Source: Dyadobacter sandarakinus (GTDB taxonomy: Bacteria; Bacteroidota; Bacteroidia; Cytophagales; Spirosomataceae). From it: DNA of 64,000 bases. The position numbers and the translations under genes are program-made. Location of the stretch: the NCBI RefSeq assembly GCF_016894445.1, contig NZ_CP056775.1:3288001-3352000 (forward strand). The letters are read 5' to 3'. Under the pieces are notes generated by a model. The model was not told where the DNA came from. It worked only from the letters and a program-made list of their open reading frames with translations, and did no database searches. How positions within the stretch are numbered: the first letter of the stretch is position 1; each line of letters begins with the position of its first letter. Below are positions 55,062 through 64,000 of the stretch, piece by piece.

Positions 55062-56327
55062 TCAGCTCAGCCGCACCGAAAACAGATCTTTGGAGCGCAG
55101 GTAGATCAGCGAAACCACAAGGATCGTCACCACGCCGCCGATCATCACCGAAGGCACGGTACCGAATGCTTTGGCCATCACCCCGGACTCGAAAGCACCC
55201 AGTTCGTTGGACGAGCTGACGAAAATGCCATTCACGGCCGCTACTCTGCCCCGCATTTCGTCCGGCGGATAAATCAGCAAAATTGTTTGGCGCACAATAA
55301 CACTGATGCTGTCAAATACACCGGTCAGAAACAATGCCGCGCAGGAAAGCAGGAAGCTGGTCGAAAGGGCGAAGACGATGGTAAATACACCAAATCCGGC
55401 TACTGCTACAAGCATATTACGCCAGGCATTGTGCGTGGGAGGATAGTACGCCATCGCAAACATCGTCAGCAGCGAACCGATTGAAGGTGCTGCGCGGAGC
55501 AAACCCAGTCCCTCCGGCCCTACTTTCAGGATATCCTCGGCAAATACAGGCAGCAGCGCCACGACGCCCCCAAACAGAACCGAAAACAAGTCGAGCGAAA
55601 TAGCATAAAGTACAATACGCGTCTTGAACACAAACCGGAACCCTTCTTTGAGGCTCTCTATCAGCGGTGTTGAGATTTTGGTAATCTCCGGGCGGGTTTT
55701 GATCATACCCAGCAAAATCCAGCAGATCACAAAACTCGCAATCACCACCAGCAAAGTATGGGTAAGACCAATAAATGCATATAAAAAGCCCGCAATGGCC
55801 GGGCCGGTAATCGAGCCCGCCTGCCAGAATGAGCTGCTCCATGTAGACGAATTGTGGTAGATCGCCCGCGGTACCAGGTAAGGTTTCAGAGAGCTCGACG
55901 CCGGGGAGTAAAAGCCTTTGGCAAAACCGATCAATGCAAAAACCGAATAAATGATGATCAGATGCTGCAATTGCGTCAGCTGGTTGTAAATGCCGGGCTG
56001 GAAGGCAAAATACAAGATCACAGAGCCCAGCAGGATGACCACCAGACTGATGTGCATGACAGTAATCTTGTTCTTTTGGTCGGCAATGTAACCTCCAAAA
56101 AGTGAGGTAATTACAAAAGGTACTACTTCCGCCAGGCCAATAAGCCCCAGTGCGAGCGGATCGTGTGTCATTTTGTATAACTCATAGCCCACAATTACCT
56201 CCTGAATCAGGATGGTGGCGGAAAAAAGAAAAGTATTGGATATAAAAAAACGGAAGTCGGAATAGCGTAACGCTGCGTAGGGATCTTTTTCGCTGACTGT
56301 TTTCAATGCATTGTACGTGGTGTTCAC
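55062..56327 (-). CDS. MFS exporter (EntS/MFS_3-like)
   Basis: A 421-residue membrane protein with twelve predicted helices. It begins ALRYSDFRFFISNTFLFSAT, a pattern of the enterobactin-exporter/MFS_3 group, and has the loop-2/3 motif SLFGGYIADQKNKITVMHIS. A second half mirrors the first (LLYPPDEMRGRVAAVNGIF-like region IYPPDEMRGRVAAV). No ATG lies before the first helix; the GTG at 56327 (read as Met) is the start. It should use the proton gradient to export a small molecule, substrate unknown. It is upstream of the PIN module but is not in an operon with it. Confidence 0.92.
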   Translation of the reverse strand: MNTTYNALKTVSEKDPYAALRYSDFRFFISNTFLFSATILIQEVIVGYELYKMTHDPLALGLIGLAEVVPFVITSLFGGYIADQKNKITVMHISLVVILLGSVILYFAFQPGIYNQLTQLQHLIIIYSVFALIGFAKGFYSPASSSLKPYLVPRAIYHNSSTWSSSFWQAGSITGPAIAGFLYAFIGLTHTLLVVIASFVICWILLGMIKTRPEITKISTPLIESLKEGFRFVFKTRIVLYAISLDLFSVLFGGVVALLPVFAEDILKVGPEGLGLLRAAPSIGSLLTMFAMAYYPPTHNAWRNMLVAVAGFGVFTIVFALSTSFLLSCAALFLTGVFDSISVIVRQTILLIYPPDEMRGRVAAVNGIFVSSSNELGAFESGVMAKAFGTVPSVMIGGVVTILVVSLIYLRSKDLFSVRLS

Positions 56328-56620
56328 ACGGGTAACACGCTTTCAAAGGTTTTATGTTCTGCTTTTATCAAAATTTTCATGTTTTCAGGTCAGCATTTCC
56401 GCGCATTCCGCAGCATGGCCGGCTACGTCCGCCAGCGTACACGTTTGTACGATATTGAACGTAAAACATAAGCCCATTTAAAATAAACTACTATAAATCA
56501 AGCCATTAAATATGTGGCAGGGAATTTTAAATCTTACCTGGCAGAAGAGATCGGGACCAGCACCTTGTTTTTGCAGCCGGTTGTCATTAATTATAAACCC
56601 GAAATCTTAAATCCCAATTT

Positions 56621-57283
56621 ATGATCAGATTAGAAAAAATATCCAAGTATTACCCTGCCGGATTCGGCAAGACTTACGTGCTCCGGCATATCGACCTGGA
56701 AATCAAGGAAGGCGAGTTTGTTTCAATTATGGGACCTTCGGGTTCGGGCAAGTCTACCTTACTGCATATTCTCGGGCTGCTTGAAGAGCCGTCGGAAGGT
56801 GAGTATTTTTTTCTGGACGAGCCTGTGCAAAAGCTTTCTGAAAAGAAGCGCACCGAGCTGCACCGTCACCACATCGGCTTTGTGTTTCAGGCTTATCACC
56901 TGATCGACGAGCTGACGGTGTATGAAAACATCGAGACTCCCCTGCTTTATAAAGGTACCGGCTCCTCGGAGCGTAAAAGCCGTGTAGCCGAGCTGCTCGA
57001 CCGCTTCAACATGGTTGCCAAAAAAGACCTTTTCCCGCACCAGCTGTCGGGCGGTCAGCAGCAGCTGGTAGGCGTAGCCAGGGCGATTGTACACAATCCG
57101 AAGGTGATTTTTGCCGATGAACCTACCGGTAACCTGCATTCAGAGCAGGCGATAGAAATCATGGAACTGTTTCAAAAACTCAACCGGGAAGACAAGGTGA
57201 CCATTGTACAGGTAACCCACTCGGAGCTCAATGCGGGATACGGCAACCGCGTTGTTCGCCTCAAAGATGGCTGGCTCGCCTAA
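56621..57283 (+). CDS. LolD/MacB-type ABC transporter ATPase
   Basis: A 220-residue ATPase. It has Walker A GPSGSGKST (38-46), the signature LSGGQQQL (142-149), Walker B VIFADEPTGNL (Asp166-Glu167) and a switch histidine in VQVTHSE. The signature is followed by Leu149 instead of the usual Arg (LSGGQQQRV in most LolD/MacB proteins). It starts a small unit with a TolC gene 36 bases downstream. A permease is not adjacent; the FtsX-type permease at 50.4 kb could be a partner. The role is lipid, peptide or drug export. Confidence 0.93.
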   Translation: MIRLEKISKYYPAGFGKTYVLRHIDLEIKEGEFVSIMGPSGSGKSTLLHILGLLEEPSEGEYFFLDEPVQKLSEKKRTELHRHHIGFVFQAYHLIDELTVYENIETPLLYKGTGSSERKSRVAELLDRFNMVAKKDLFPHQLSGGQQQLVGVARAIVHNPKVIFADEPTGNLHSEQAIEIMELFQKLNREDKVTIVQVTHSELNAGYGNRVVRLKDGWLA

Positions 57284-57319
57284 GTCCTCTCCCACCCGAA
57301 AGCATTTAATCTGTTAGTC

Positions 57320-58630
57320 ATGAAAAATTTACTACTCCTTTTCTGCCTCCTGCCACTCTGTACTTCCGCCCAGAAGGTGCTTGGCCTGGCGGAATGCTTT
57401 GAACTGCTGACCAAAAACAACCTGACCTACCAGCAGGGCAATTTGCAGGCAGAAGCCGCTCAGGCGCAGCTCCGCCAGACCAGGTCACAGATTTTCCCGC
57501 AAATCTATATCAGTGCCAATCAGAGCGTGAACCTGGGACGCAGCATCGACCAGTATACCAATGCGTATATAGACCAGGTTTACAATTACAGCTCGTTGAG
57601 TACCGGTTTGCAGGTACCGGTTTTCCAGGGTTTTAAACTGCAAAACCAAATCCGCCAGTACGTGCTGCTGAAAGAATCAGCCATGGAAAACCGTACGGCC
57701 GTACTGAATGCGCAAACTGTGTTGTTGATGCAGGGATACGTGAATGTACTGGCCACCAACGCATTGCTGCTGGCAGCCGGAGAACAGGTAGCCTCTTCCA
57801 AACAGCAGGTTGAAAGGGTTGAAAAACAGCTCAATGCAGGTGTAGTCGGCACCAATGTGCTGTACGAGATCAAGGCGCAGCTGGCCAATGACAAGTACAA
57901 TGAGGTAACTGCGCTCAACAACTACCGGACAGCCAGGCTGGCATTGTTTCAGCGGATCAACATCGCACCCGACGACAGCATTGTTTTTGAAGGCTTGTCC
58001 GATAAGAACCTGGCCATGCCTTCCTATGATGCCCGTCAGATTTACGACGAAGCCCAAAAGTCTTTCCCGGAGCTGAAAAGCGCGGAACTGTACCGTCAAA
58101 GTTTTTCTTACCAGGTTAAATCCATCAAGGCCAACAATTATCCGTCCCTGGTACTGGGCGGTAATCTCGGGGCATTTTATGCCTCTACCAACAACAACCT
58201 CGACTATTTCAAGCAGCTGAATGCGACCCGGAACGGCTCGCTGAGCCTGGGTCTCAACATCCCGATCATGGGACGCTGGGTAACCCGGCCGCGTGTTGAG
58301 CTTGCCAAGGTGCAGGAACGACTGGCGCAAAATACGCTGGATGTAACCAGCCAATTGCTCCGCCAGGCGATTGAAGTGGCCGTACTCAACCTCAGCGCCA
58401 TGTCTGATAAATACATGGCCGCCCAGGGACAGGTTGAATCGCTTGATGCTGCGTTTAAGGTGGTGGAAAGCAAGCTCAATGCAGGCATCGCCAATACTTT
58501 TGAGTATACCGTGGCCAAAGCCAACCTGGCCCAGGCACAGGCCAATGCCATTGAAGCGAAGTACGGATTTCTGATGCAGCAAAAGTTACTACAATACTAC
58601 CGCCAGGGCAATTTCAATGGCGTGCTATAA
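57320..58630 (+). CDS. TolC-family outer-membrane efflux protein
   Basis: A 436-residue outer-membrane channel. The signal peptide is MKNLLLLFCLLPLCTSAQ. The mature protein shows the two repeated coiled halves of TolC, with LAECFELLTKNNLTYQQGN at the N-terminus and VESKLNAGIANTFEYTVAKAN in the second half, the usual LxxGxxxxxEY-like motif. It follows the ABC ATPase at 36 bases and is closed by a strong terminator. An HlyD-type adaptor and a permease are missing next to it. Confidence 0.94.
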   Translation: MKNLLLLFCLLPLCTSAQKVLGLAECFELLTKNNLTYQQGNLQAEAAQAQLRQTRSQIFPQIYISANQSVNLGRSIDQYTNAYIDQVYNYSSLSTGLQVPVFQGFKLQNQIRQYVLLKESAMENRTAVLNAQTVLLMQGYVNVLATNALLLAAGEQVASSKQQVERVEKQLNAGVVGTNVLYEIKAQLANDKYNEVTALNNYRTARLALFQRINIAPDDSIVFEGLSDKNLAMPSYDARQIYDEAQKSFPELKSAELYRQSFSYQVKSIKANNYPSLVLGGNLGAFYASTNNNLDYFKQLNATRNGSLSLGLNIPIMGRWVTRPRVELAKVQERLAQNTLDVTSQLLRQAIEVAVLNLSAMSDKYMAAQGQVESLDAAFKVVESKLNAGIANTFEYTVAKANLAQAQANAIEAKYGFLMQQKLLQYYRQGNFNGVL

Positions 58631-58687
58631 AATATAAGCAGGGTTTCCTGCGAAACTGTTAGGTTAAATTTGGTATCGGTAATGTTT

Positions 58688-58713
58688 AGAGGCAAGGCTT
58701 TCGCTTTGCCTCT
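58688..58713 (+). terminator. Rho-independent terminator after the TolC gene
   Basis: An 11-base stem (58688-58698 with 58703-58713, one G-U pair) with a TTTC loop is followed by TTTGTTTAT. It lies 57 bases after the TolC stop and separates the ABC/TolC unit from the barrel proteins. Confidence 0.88.
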
Positions 58714-58799
58714 TTGTTTATATTCATGTTAAAAAAATATAAATCGTACGATGGTTACATAAAGGATTGTAATTTACCTCATCAACTAATTATACATCC

Positions 58800-59453
58800 A
58801 TGAAAAAACTTCTTCTAATGGGACTGCTGGCGACCGTTGCAGCCGGGCGCGTACAGGCCCAGCTGCAGCAGGGTACAAAATATGCCGCTGCAACAATCAG
58901 CTTCAATGGTAGTGTCAACAAAACCAAAGGCGGACCTACCCTGACCGAAAAAGGAAGCTCGCACTACTTTGACCCATCCATACAGTTCGGAAAGTTCATT
59001 GCGGCAAACCGGCTTGTCGGACTTGGTATTGGCAGTAATCTGGCATTTATCACGCAAAAAAGCCGATACAACAATGAGGATTACAAATACGTCACCAACC
59101 AGGCTGCATTTAATCTTTCCCCATTTATCCGTCAGTACAAGTCGATCAGTCCCAAATGGGCGATGTTCCTGCATGCAGCAGCAACTTTTTCCTACCTGAG
59201 GTATACGACTAAAAACAATGTGGAACATGAAAAACAAAATGGCTTCGGCGCGGGCATTCAGGTGGCTCCGGGGATCAGCTACTGGATAACTCCCCGCTTT
59301 GCACTGGAATCGGACATTAACCTTCTTTCACTCGGAGTTGATTACCGCGACATCAACAAAACGAATACGCTTCAGGTCAAGTCGGCTGTTTCGGGCAGCC
59401 TCACCAGCTACTTTTCCGTGCGCGCATCCTGGTACCTTCAATCACAGAACTAA
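58800..59453 (+). CDS. Outer-membrane beta-barrel protein 1
   Basis: A 217-residue exported protein (MKKLLLMGLLATVAAGRVQA, cleavage about residue 20). The mature part has the alternating pattern of an eight-strand barrel, ending in the aromatic C-terminal strand SVRASWYLQSQ. Strands such as FGKFIAANRLVGLGIGS and YWITPRFALESDINLLSLGV support this. No function is known. It is followed by a second barrel gene with only three bases between the stop and next start, so they form one unit. Confidence 0.85.
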   Translation: MKKLLLMGLLATVAAGRVQAQLQQGTKYAAATISFNGSVNKTKGGPTLTEKGSSHYFDPSIQFGKFIAANRLVGLGIGSNLAFITQKSRYNNEDYKYVTNQAAFNLSPFIRQYKSISPKWAMFLHAAATFSYLRYTTKNNVEHEKQNGFGAGIQVAPGISYWITPRFALESDINLLSLGVDYRDINKTNTLQVKSAVSGSLTSYFSVRASWYLQSQN

Positions 59454-59456
59454 GCC

Positions 59457-60137
59457 ATGAAAAACATCCTACTTACCAGCAGCTTTCTGCTTTGCATATG
59501 CACCTCGCTTTTGGCACAGCATGAAGGAAAGAAATTCATCTCGGGAATAGCCGGAGTCAATTTCCAGAACCAGCACTCCGCCCAGCAGTCTTCGCAGAAC
59601 ACCTACAACATCAGCATAAGTCCGGAACTTGGAAAGTTTAAAACCAATAACAGGGCGGAAGGTTTCAGGCTGAATGCAGCTCTGAGCGGTGGAAAGCGGA
59701 TTTTTGCCATAGTTGATGGCGAAGAAGTCAGGCAAAACGGGATCACGGGAGCGGGCGGCGGTATTGGCTACTTCTGGCAGTATTACAGACATTTCAATGG
59801 AAAGGCAGGCATATTTGCCGGTCCCAATGTCCGTGCTCAGTACGATTATGCCAAAACACTCGAATTTCGCGGGCAGGTAGACATCGGGGAGAAGATCTCC
59901 CGGCAAATCAGCCTGAGTGCCGGGCTTGAAGCAGGTGCCTACTACATGCTGACGGAAAGATGGTGGCTGCTTGCCACTCTGGGCTTTTCAACACCATTGT
60001 CCCTCAGCTACAATCATGACAAAACCGAACTGGCGTCGGGCAATGCCGGTACTGCCAACCAGGCATTTACGTATGATTTCAAGCCCGCACTTCAATTTCC
60101 CAGTGTAGGCCTGGGCCTGCGGTATGTACTGAAATAA
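59457..60137 (+). CDS. Outer-membrane beta-barrel protein 2
   Basis: A 226-residue exported barrel protein (signal peptide MKNILLTSSFLLCICTSLLA). It has similar layout to its neighbour, with GGGIGYFWQYYRHFNGKAGI, AGLEAGAYYMLTERWWLLATL and an end FPSVGLGLRYVLK, but the sequences differ enough that duplication is old. It is translated from an ATG three bases after the upstream stop, and a hairpin follows at 60180-60214. Confidence 0.85.
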   Translation: MKNILLTSSFLLCICTSLLAQHEGKKFISGIAGVNFQNQHSAQQSSQNTYNISISPELGKFKTNNRAEGFRLNAALSGGKRIFAIVDGEEVRQNGITGAGGGIGYFWQYYRHFNGKAGIFAGPNVRAQYDYAKTLEFRGQVDIGEKISRQISLSAGLEAGAYYMLTERWWLLATLGFSTPLSLSYNHDKTELASGNAGTANQAFTYDFKPALQFPSVGLGLRYVLK

Positions 60138-60179
60138 GGCTCAGCCAAAGATCATTTTTAGAGGGCGAACATTAAAAAG

Positions 60180-60214
60180 ACAGTGGATATGCCTTTACGA
60201 GGTATATCCACTGT
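60180..60214 (+). terminator. Hairpin immediately upstream of the SGNH hydrolase start
   Basis: A stem of 14 pairs (60180-60193 with 60201-60214, one G-U pair) with a TTTACGA loop is followed by TTGTAT. It ends ten bases before the ATG of the next gene at 60224. As a terminator for the barrel unit it would also cut off the hydrolase, which then needs a promoter I cannot see. It may act as an attenuator or translational hairpin. Confidence 0.6.
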
Positions 60215-60223
60215 TTGTATTCA

Positions 60224-60919
60224 ATGAAAAAGTACATCCTCCTCATTGCAGCCGTCTGGCTCAATGCATGTCATAAACCTGCATATACTACCCTGGATGC
60301 ACCCTGGCAGCCCGATTATGCAGTAGACAGGTCGGAAGCAGCGATCAAAGCCTTCGAACAAAGCGATTCCCGGGAAATGCCTGCACCTGGCGGCATCGTC
60401 CTGACAGGCAGCTCGTCCTTTACGAAATGGAAGTCAGCCGCCCAGGACCTTGCACCTTTACCGATCATTAACCGCGGCTTCGGCGGGTCCACCCTGCCGG
60501 AAGTAATCCACTACGCCGACCGTACCATTTCGAAATATCAGCCTAAAACCGTTGTCATTTACTGCGAGAACGATATGTTCGGTGCAAAGAAAAAAACGCC
60601 CGAGCAGGTACGTGACGCCTATGTGGAGCTTACGCGCAAGATCCGCGAAAAGCAGCCTGACGTGCGGATCTACGGCGTTTCCCTGAAACCCTCGCCTTCT
60701 CGCTGGGCCAGGCGACAGGATGTTATAAAGGCCAACCAGCTGATCCAGGATTTTATTAAAAAAGATAAAAAGCACGGCTACATAGACGTATGGCCGGTCA
60801 TGCTCAAAGACGGCAGGCCCGATCCGGCGATTTTTGTGAGTGACAGCCTCCATATGAACGAGGAAGGTTACAGGCGCTGGACCAAGGTGCTCAAACCTAT
60901 TCTTGAAAAAACCGCCTGA
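60224..60919 (+). CDS. SGNH/GDSL-family hydrolase, lipoprotein
   Basis: A 231-residue lipoprotein (Cys16 after MKKYILLIAAVWLNA). The SGNH blocks are visible: GSSSFTKW (block I, nucleophile Ser64), INRGFGGSTLPE (block II, Gly88), YCENDMFG (block III, Asn116) and SDSLHMNEEGY (block V, Asp207 and His210). The enzyme should remove acyl groups, for example acetyl, from sugars or lipids in the periplasm or at the surface. The ATG at 60224 is used; the TTG at 60215 is inside the hairpin. It ends 122 bases before the FGGY kinase. Confidence 0.9.
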   Translation: MKKYILLIAAVWLNACHKPAYTTLDAPWQPDYAVDRSEAAIKAFEQSDSREMPAPGGIVLTGSSSFTKWKSAAQDLAPLPIINRGFGGSTLPEVIHYADRTISKYQPKTVVIYCENDMFGAKKKTPEQVRDAYVELTRKIREKQPDVRIYGVSLKPSPSRWARRQDVIKANQLIQDFIKKDKKHGYIDVWPVMLKDGRPDPAIFVSDSLHMNEEGYRRWTKVLKPILEKTA

Positions 60920-61041
60920 TACACGCGGCAGACACACTTTCAGCTAAGATTTTACAAAGAGTAAGGGTATAGGTTTAACGTAAAGTCACTATCTTGACCG
61001 GAAATACATTCCTCGGTTTTCAAGTGGCATCGCAATCAAAA

Positions 61042-62385
61042 ATGAAAGTAACGGCGATTTTTGACATTGGCAGGACCAATAAAAAGTATGTACTTTTTGA
61101 CGAAAAGTACCAGATCGTAGATGAGTTTTCCGAGGCACTTCCGGAAACCACCGATGAGGATGGATTTCCTACCGAGGATATTGATTTGCTAACCAATTGG
61201 GTACAAACCAAATGGATGGAATTGCTGGAAAGTCCGAAATATGACATCAAGGCCGTCAATGTGGCGGGCTATGGTGCCAGCCTCGTGCACCTGGATGCTT
61301 CCAACAAGCCGCTCACGCCGCTTTACTCCTACCTGAAACCTTTTCCGGAATCCCTGTCGAGGCAGTTTTACAGTACATACGGCGATCCCACGCGTATTTC
61401 ATTACAAACCGGATCACCGTCCATGGGTATGCTGAACTCCGGCATGCAGCTGTACTGGCTGAAATATACCCGGCCCGACATTTACGCACAAATTGCCACT
61501 ACCCTGCATTTGCCACAGTACATTTTGTACCTGCTGACCGGCAGAAAAGTGAGCGATTACACTTCACTGGGCTGTCATACCGCACTCTGGAGTTTCGAGA
61601 TGTGGGATTATCATGATTGGGTAAAACAGGAAGGTATCCACAAAAAGCTGGCACCTGTACTTGCTTCTTCTTCTTTCATTTACCGGCATAATGATAAGGG
61701 AATCCAGTCGGGTTTCGGGCTGCACGACAGTTCTTCGGCGCTGATACCTTACCGGATGGCGGTAAAAAAACCGTTTGTACTGCTCTCAACCGGTACCTGG
61801 TGCATCAACTTCAATTCATTCACGTCCAAGCCGCTGACCTCGTATCAGCTGGAAAGAGACTGCATGAACTACCTGACACCGGAAGGCAGCGGCGTTACTG
61901 CTTCAAGGCTGTTTCTGGGCAGGGAACATGATTACCAGGTCAATCGCATTGCGGAATATTTCCGTGTCGCTCCTGATTTTTACAAGCAGGTAAAACTGGA
62001 CGAGGAGATTCTGAAAGCGGATACGCCTCCATTTTATTCCGCCTGCATGACGGGTAACGGCCCCTTCCCTGAGGCCAATACCCAGGAGTGGCAGGTGAGT
62101 GCGTTTTCATCTGCTGAGGCTGCATACCATCATTTGCTGAAAGGACTTACAGACATGCTGGCCGTGTCGCTGGAACTGGTGGGTGTCAATGATGTACAGG
62201 CGATCTATATTGACGGTGGTTTTGCAAGAAATGAGATCTTCACCAAGCTGGTAGCAAGGAACTTTCCAAAGCATACCGTACATGTGACCGACCTGCCCTA
62301 TGCAACATCGCTGGGATCGGCATTGCATGTAACCCGGCCACAAAATTTTGAGTTTTTAAGCGAAATCCGCGAAATACAACCCTGA
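61042..62385 (+). CDS. FGGY-family carbohydrate kinase
   Basis: A 447-residue cytosolic sugar kinase of the FGGY fold (xylulokinase, rhamnulokinase, fuculokinase and relatives). The N-terminus VTAIFDIGRTNKKYVLFDE has the ATP-binding phosphate-1 pattern. GYGASLVHLD, the sugar-site STGTWCINFN and the phosphate-2/adenosine-type block IYIDGGFARNEIFTKLV follow. It starts at the ATG at 61042, 16 codons into the open frame. The substrate is probably a deoxy- or ketosugar but cannot be told from these motifs. It is convergent with recG, two bases apart. Confidence 0.9.
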   Translation: MKVTAIFDIGRTNKKYVLFDEKYQIVDEFSEALPETTDEDGFPTEDIDLLTNWVQTKWMELLESPKYDIKAVNVAGYGASLVHLDASNKPLTPLYSYLKPFPESLSRQFYSTYGDPTRISLQTGSPSMGMLNSGMQLYWLKYTRPDIYAQIATTLHLPQYILYLLTGRKVSDYTSLGCHTALWSFEMWDYHDWVKQEGIHKKLAPVLASSSFIYRHNDKGIQSGFGLHDSSSALIPYRMAVKKPFVLLSTGTWCINFNSFTSKPLTSYQLERDCMNYLTPEGSGVTASRLFLGREHDYQVNRIAEYFRVAPDFYKQVKLDEEILKADTPPFYSACMTGNGPFPEANTQEWQVSAFSSAEAAYHHLLKGLTDMLAVSLELVGVNDVQAIYIDGGFARNEIFTKLVARNFPKHTVHVTDLPYATSLGSALHVTRPQNFEFLSEIREIQP

Positions 62386-62387
62386 TC

Positions 62388-64000
62388 CTAGCTGATCCTG
62401 TTCCAGTTGGTTTCTTCCTTCCTGAGGTTTGCCAGGTGCTGCCTGATGGGCAGGTTTACCGGCTGGATCAGGTCAGGGTCATTTTCGAGAATCTCTTCCG
62501 CAGCGATGCGGGCAGCTTTCAATATTTCACCATCCTGCGCCAGATTGGCCACCAGCAGGTCTACAAGCCCGCTCTGCTGGGTACCTGCCATGTCTCCTGG
62601 TCCCCGGAGCTGCAAGTCTACTTCGGCAATTTCAAATCCATTGTTGGTGCGGCACATCGTCTCAATACGCAGCTTGGTATCCTTGCTGATCTTGTAATCC
62701 GTCATCAGGATACAATACGATTGCTCTGCACCCCGCCCTACCCTGCCGCGTAACTGGTGGAGCTGTGAAAGCCCGAACCGCTCGGCATTTTCGATCACCA
62801 TCACAGATGCATTGGGGACATTCACGCCCACCTCGATGACCGTAGTAGCGACCATCATCCGCGTTTCCCCGGTGACAAACCTGCGCATTTCATAGTCCTT
62901 GTCCTGCGACTTCATTTTACCATGCAAAATGCTTAGGGGAACTTCCGGAAACGACCTTGATATACTCTCGTAGCCATCCATAAGATCTTTGAGGTCTATT
63001 TTCTCGGATTCTTCAATCAGTGGATACACAATGTAGATCTGTCGTCCTTTGGCAAGTTCGTCTTTCATAAACCCGAAAACAGAAGCCCGGTGTGCGTCGT
63101 AGCGGTGCACAGTTTTGATTGGCTTCCGACCGGCCGGCAGCTCGTCGATCGCCGAAATATCCAGGTCACCGTACAGCGTCATAGCCAGGGTACGCGGAAT
63201 GGGCGTGGCCGTCATAACCAGCATATGCGGGTTGATGCGCGGGTTTTTAGCCCAAAGACGCGCCCGCTGCGCCACACCAAACCGGTGTTGCTCATCAATA
63301 ATGCATAAGCCCAGATTTTGAAATTGTACAATGTCCTCGATCAATGCATGAGTCCCGACGATAATCTGCATAGAGCCGTCTAGCAGCTGGCGGTGTATCA
63401 CCTCGCGGTCTTTCTTTTTGGTAGAGCCTGTGAGCTTGCCAATGTTGATGCCCAGCAGGTCGGCAAAGTGTTTCAGTCCCTGGTAATGCTGATCGGCAAG
63501 AATCTCGGTGGGTGCCATCAGGCAGGCCTGGGCATGATTATCCAATGCAAAAAGCATGGTAATGAAACCTACGATCGTCTTTCCTGAACCTACATCGCCC
63601 TGCAAAAGGCGGTTCATCTGCTTCCCGGTTTTGAGGTCGGCATGTATTTCCTGCAATACCCTTACCTGTGCGCCGGTGAGGCTAAAAGGCAGGTACTTTT
63701 CATAAAATTCTTTTACCAAATGTACCTCATTGAACACAAGTCCCGGGTACTCCGTTTTGTGCAGCAGCTTGTTTTTAATCAGCCTGAACTGATTGTAAAA
63801 CAGCTCCTCAAATTTCAGCCGGCGTTGCGCCTGATGCAGCCATTGTGCATTTTGGGGTAAATGAAAGTTCCGCAGGGCATCTCCCTTGGATATGAGCCTG
63901 AACTTCTTTATGAGCGTATCAGGGAGTGTTTCCCGGATGTGCGGCAATGCAATGTCAAGCAAAGTGCGTATGTACCGGCTCAATGCACGGCTGTCAACAA
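62388..64000 (-). CDS. recG: ATP-dependent DNA helicase RecG, N-terminus beyond the window
   Basis: The 537 codons inside the window hold the C-terminal part of RecG; the frame is open up to the right edge, so the wedge domain is outside. Motif I is LLQGDVGSGKTIVG, motif Ia is MAPTEILADQH, motif II is DEQHRFG, motif III is VMTATPIPRTLA, and motif VI is QLRGRVGRG. The end, with LRGPGDMAGTQQSGL, is the TRG-type region of RecG, different from Mfd and PriA. RecG reverses stalled replication forks. Confidence 0.96.
   Translation of the reverse strand, partial: VDSRALSRYIRTLLDIALPHIRETLPDTLIKKFRLISKGDALRNFHLPQNAQWLHQAQRRLKFEELFYNQFRLIKNKLLHKTEYPGLVFNEVHLVKEFYEKYLPFSLTGAQVRVLQEIHADLKTGKQMNRLLQGDVGSGKTIVGFITMLFALDNHAQACLMAPTEILADQHYQGLKHFADLLGINIGKLTGSTKKKDREVIHRQLLDGSMQIIVGTHALIEDIVQFQNLGLCIIDEQHRFGVAQRARLWAKNPRINPHMLVMTATPIPRTLAMTLYGDLDISAIDELPAGRKPIKTVHRYDAHRASVFGFMKDELAKGRQIYIVYPLIEESEKIDLKDLMDGYESISRSFPEVPLSILHGKMKSQDKDYEMRRFVTGETRMMVATTVIEVGVNVPNASVMVIENAERFGLSQLHQLRGRVGRGAEQSYCILMTDYKISKDTKLRIETMCRTNNGFEIAEVDLQLRGPGDMAGTQQSGLVDLLVANLAQDGEILKAARIAAEEILENDPDLIQPVNLPIRQHLANLRKEETNWNRIS

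Overview
The window looks like a chromosomal segment of a Bacteroidota bacterium of the order Cytophagales; a Dyadobacter- or Spirosoma-like genome is the best guess. The supporting evidence is a SusC/SusD pair, FG-GAP/UnbV lipoproteins, a GSCFA protein, the gene order nusB-ytxH-DUF1573-yajC-ybbR-coaE, a Bacteroidota-style NusB of 388 residues, and promoters of the TTTG...TAnnTTTG type with little use of Shine-Dalgarno sites. No rRNA, tRNA, CRISPR array or complete insertion sequence was seen. The genus is an inference.

Layout. 1-4.6 kb: the end of an unknown AT-rich gene, a Gfo/Idh/MocA oxidoreductase, a small secreted protein, and a cassette of an ECF sigma factor, three small membrane or exported proteins and an Hsp20 chaperone. 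4.6-16.2 kb: a glycan-uptake type locus (SusC, SusD, a large UnbV lipoprotein) with a divergent haem-motif/FG-GAP lipoprotein and a carboxypeptidase-regulatory-like protein. 16.3-25.4 kb: phosphohexomutase, GH63-like glycosidase, an unusually long D-Ala-D-Ala-ligase-like ATP-grasp protein, NifU, Mrp and GSCFA. 25.5-32.4 kb: a DUF6934 protein, a 51-residue partner and a GH16 glucanase that overlap in tandem, dnaX, and the reverse-strand operon nusB-ytxH-DUF1573-yajC-ybbR-coaE. 32.7-35.1 kb: an ABC exporter and a VapBC-type module.

35.1-40.3 kb is the most interesting part. A self-cleaving, LexA-like XRE/S24 repressor is divergent from a Y-family polymerase followed by a second DnaE-type polymerase. 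The shared intergenic region carries three phased TGGA-N5-TCCA palindromes placed over both predicted promoters. Together they look like an SOS-type inducible mutagenesis module with its own regulator.

40.3-50.1 kb: three tandem C1q-like secreted paralogues, a lipoprotein, an M16 protease, nicotinate phosphoribosyltransferase and glycyl-tRNA synthetase. 50.4-64 kb: a MacB-type permease, a DUF433/DUF5615 module whose toxin gene is frameshifted, a PIN-type toxin pair, an MFS exporter, an orphan ABC ATPase with a TolC protein, two outer-membrane barrels, an SGNH hydrolase, an FGGY kinase and the C-terminal part of RecG, which runs off the right edge.

The 50-55 kb stretch and the two window parts holding toxin-antitoxin modules are more AT-rich than the housekeeping operons and look like accessory insertions.
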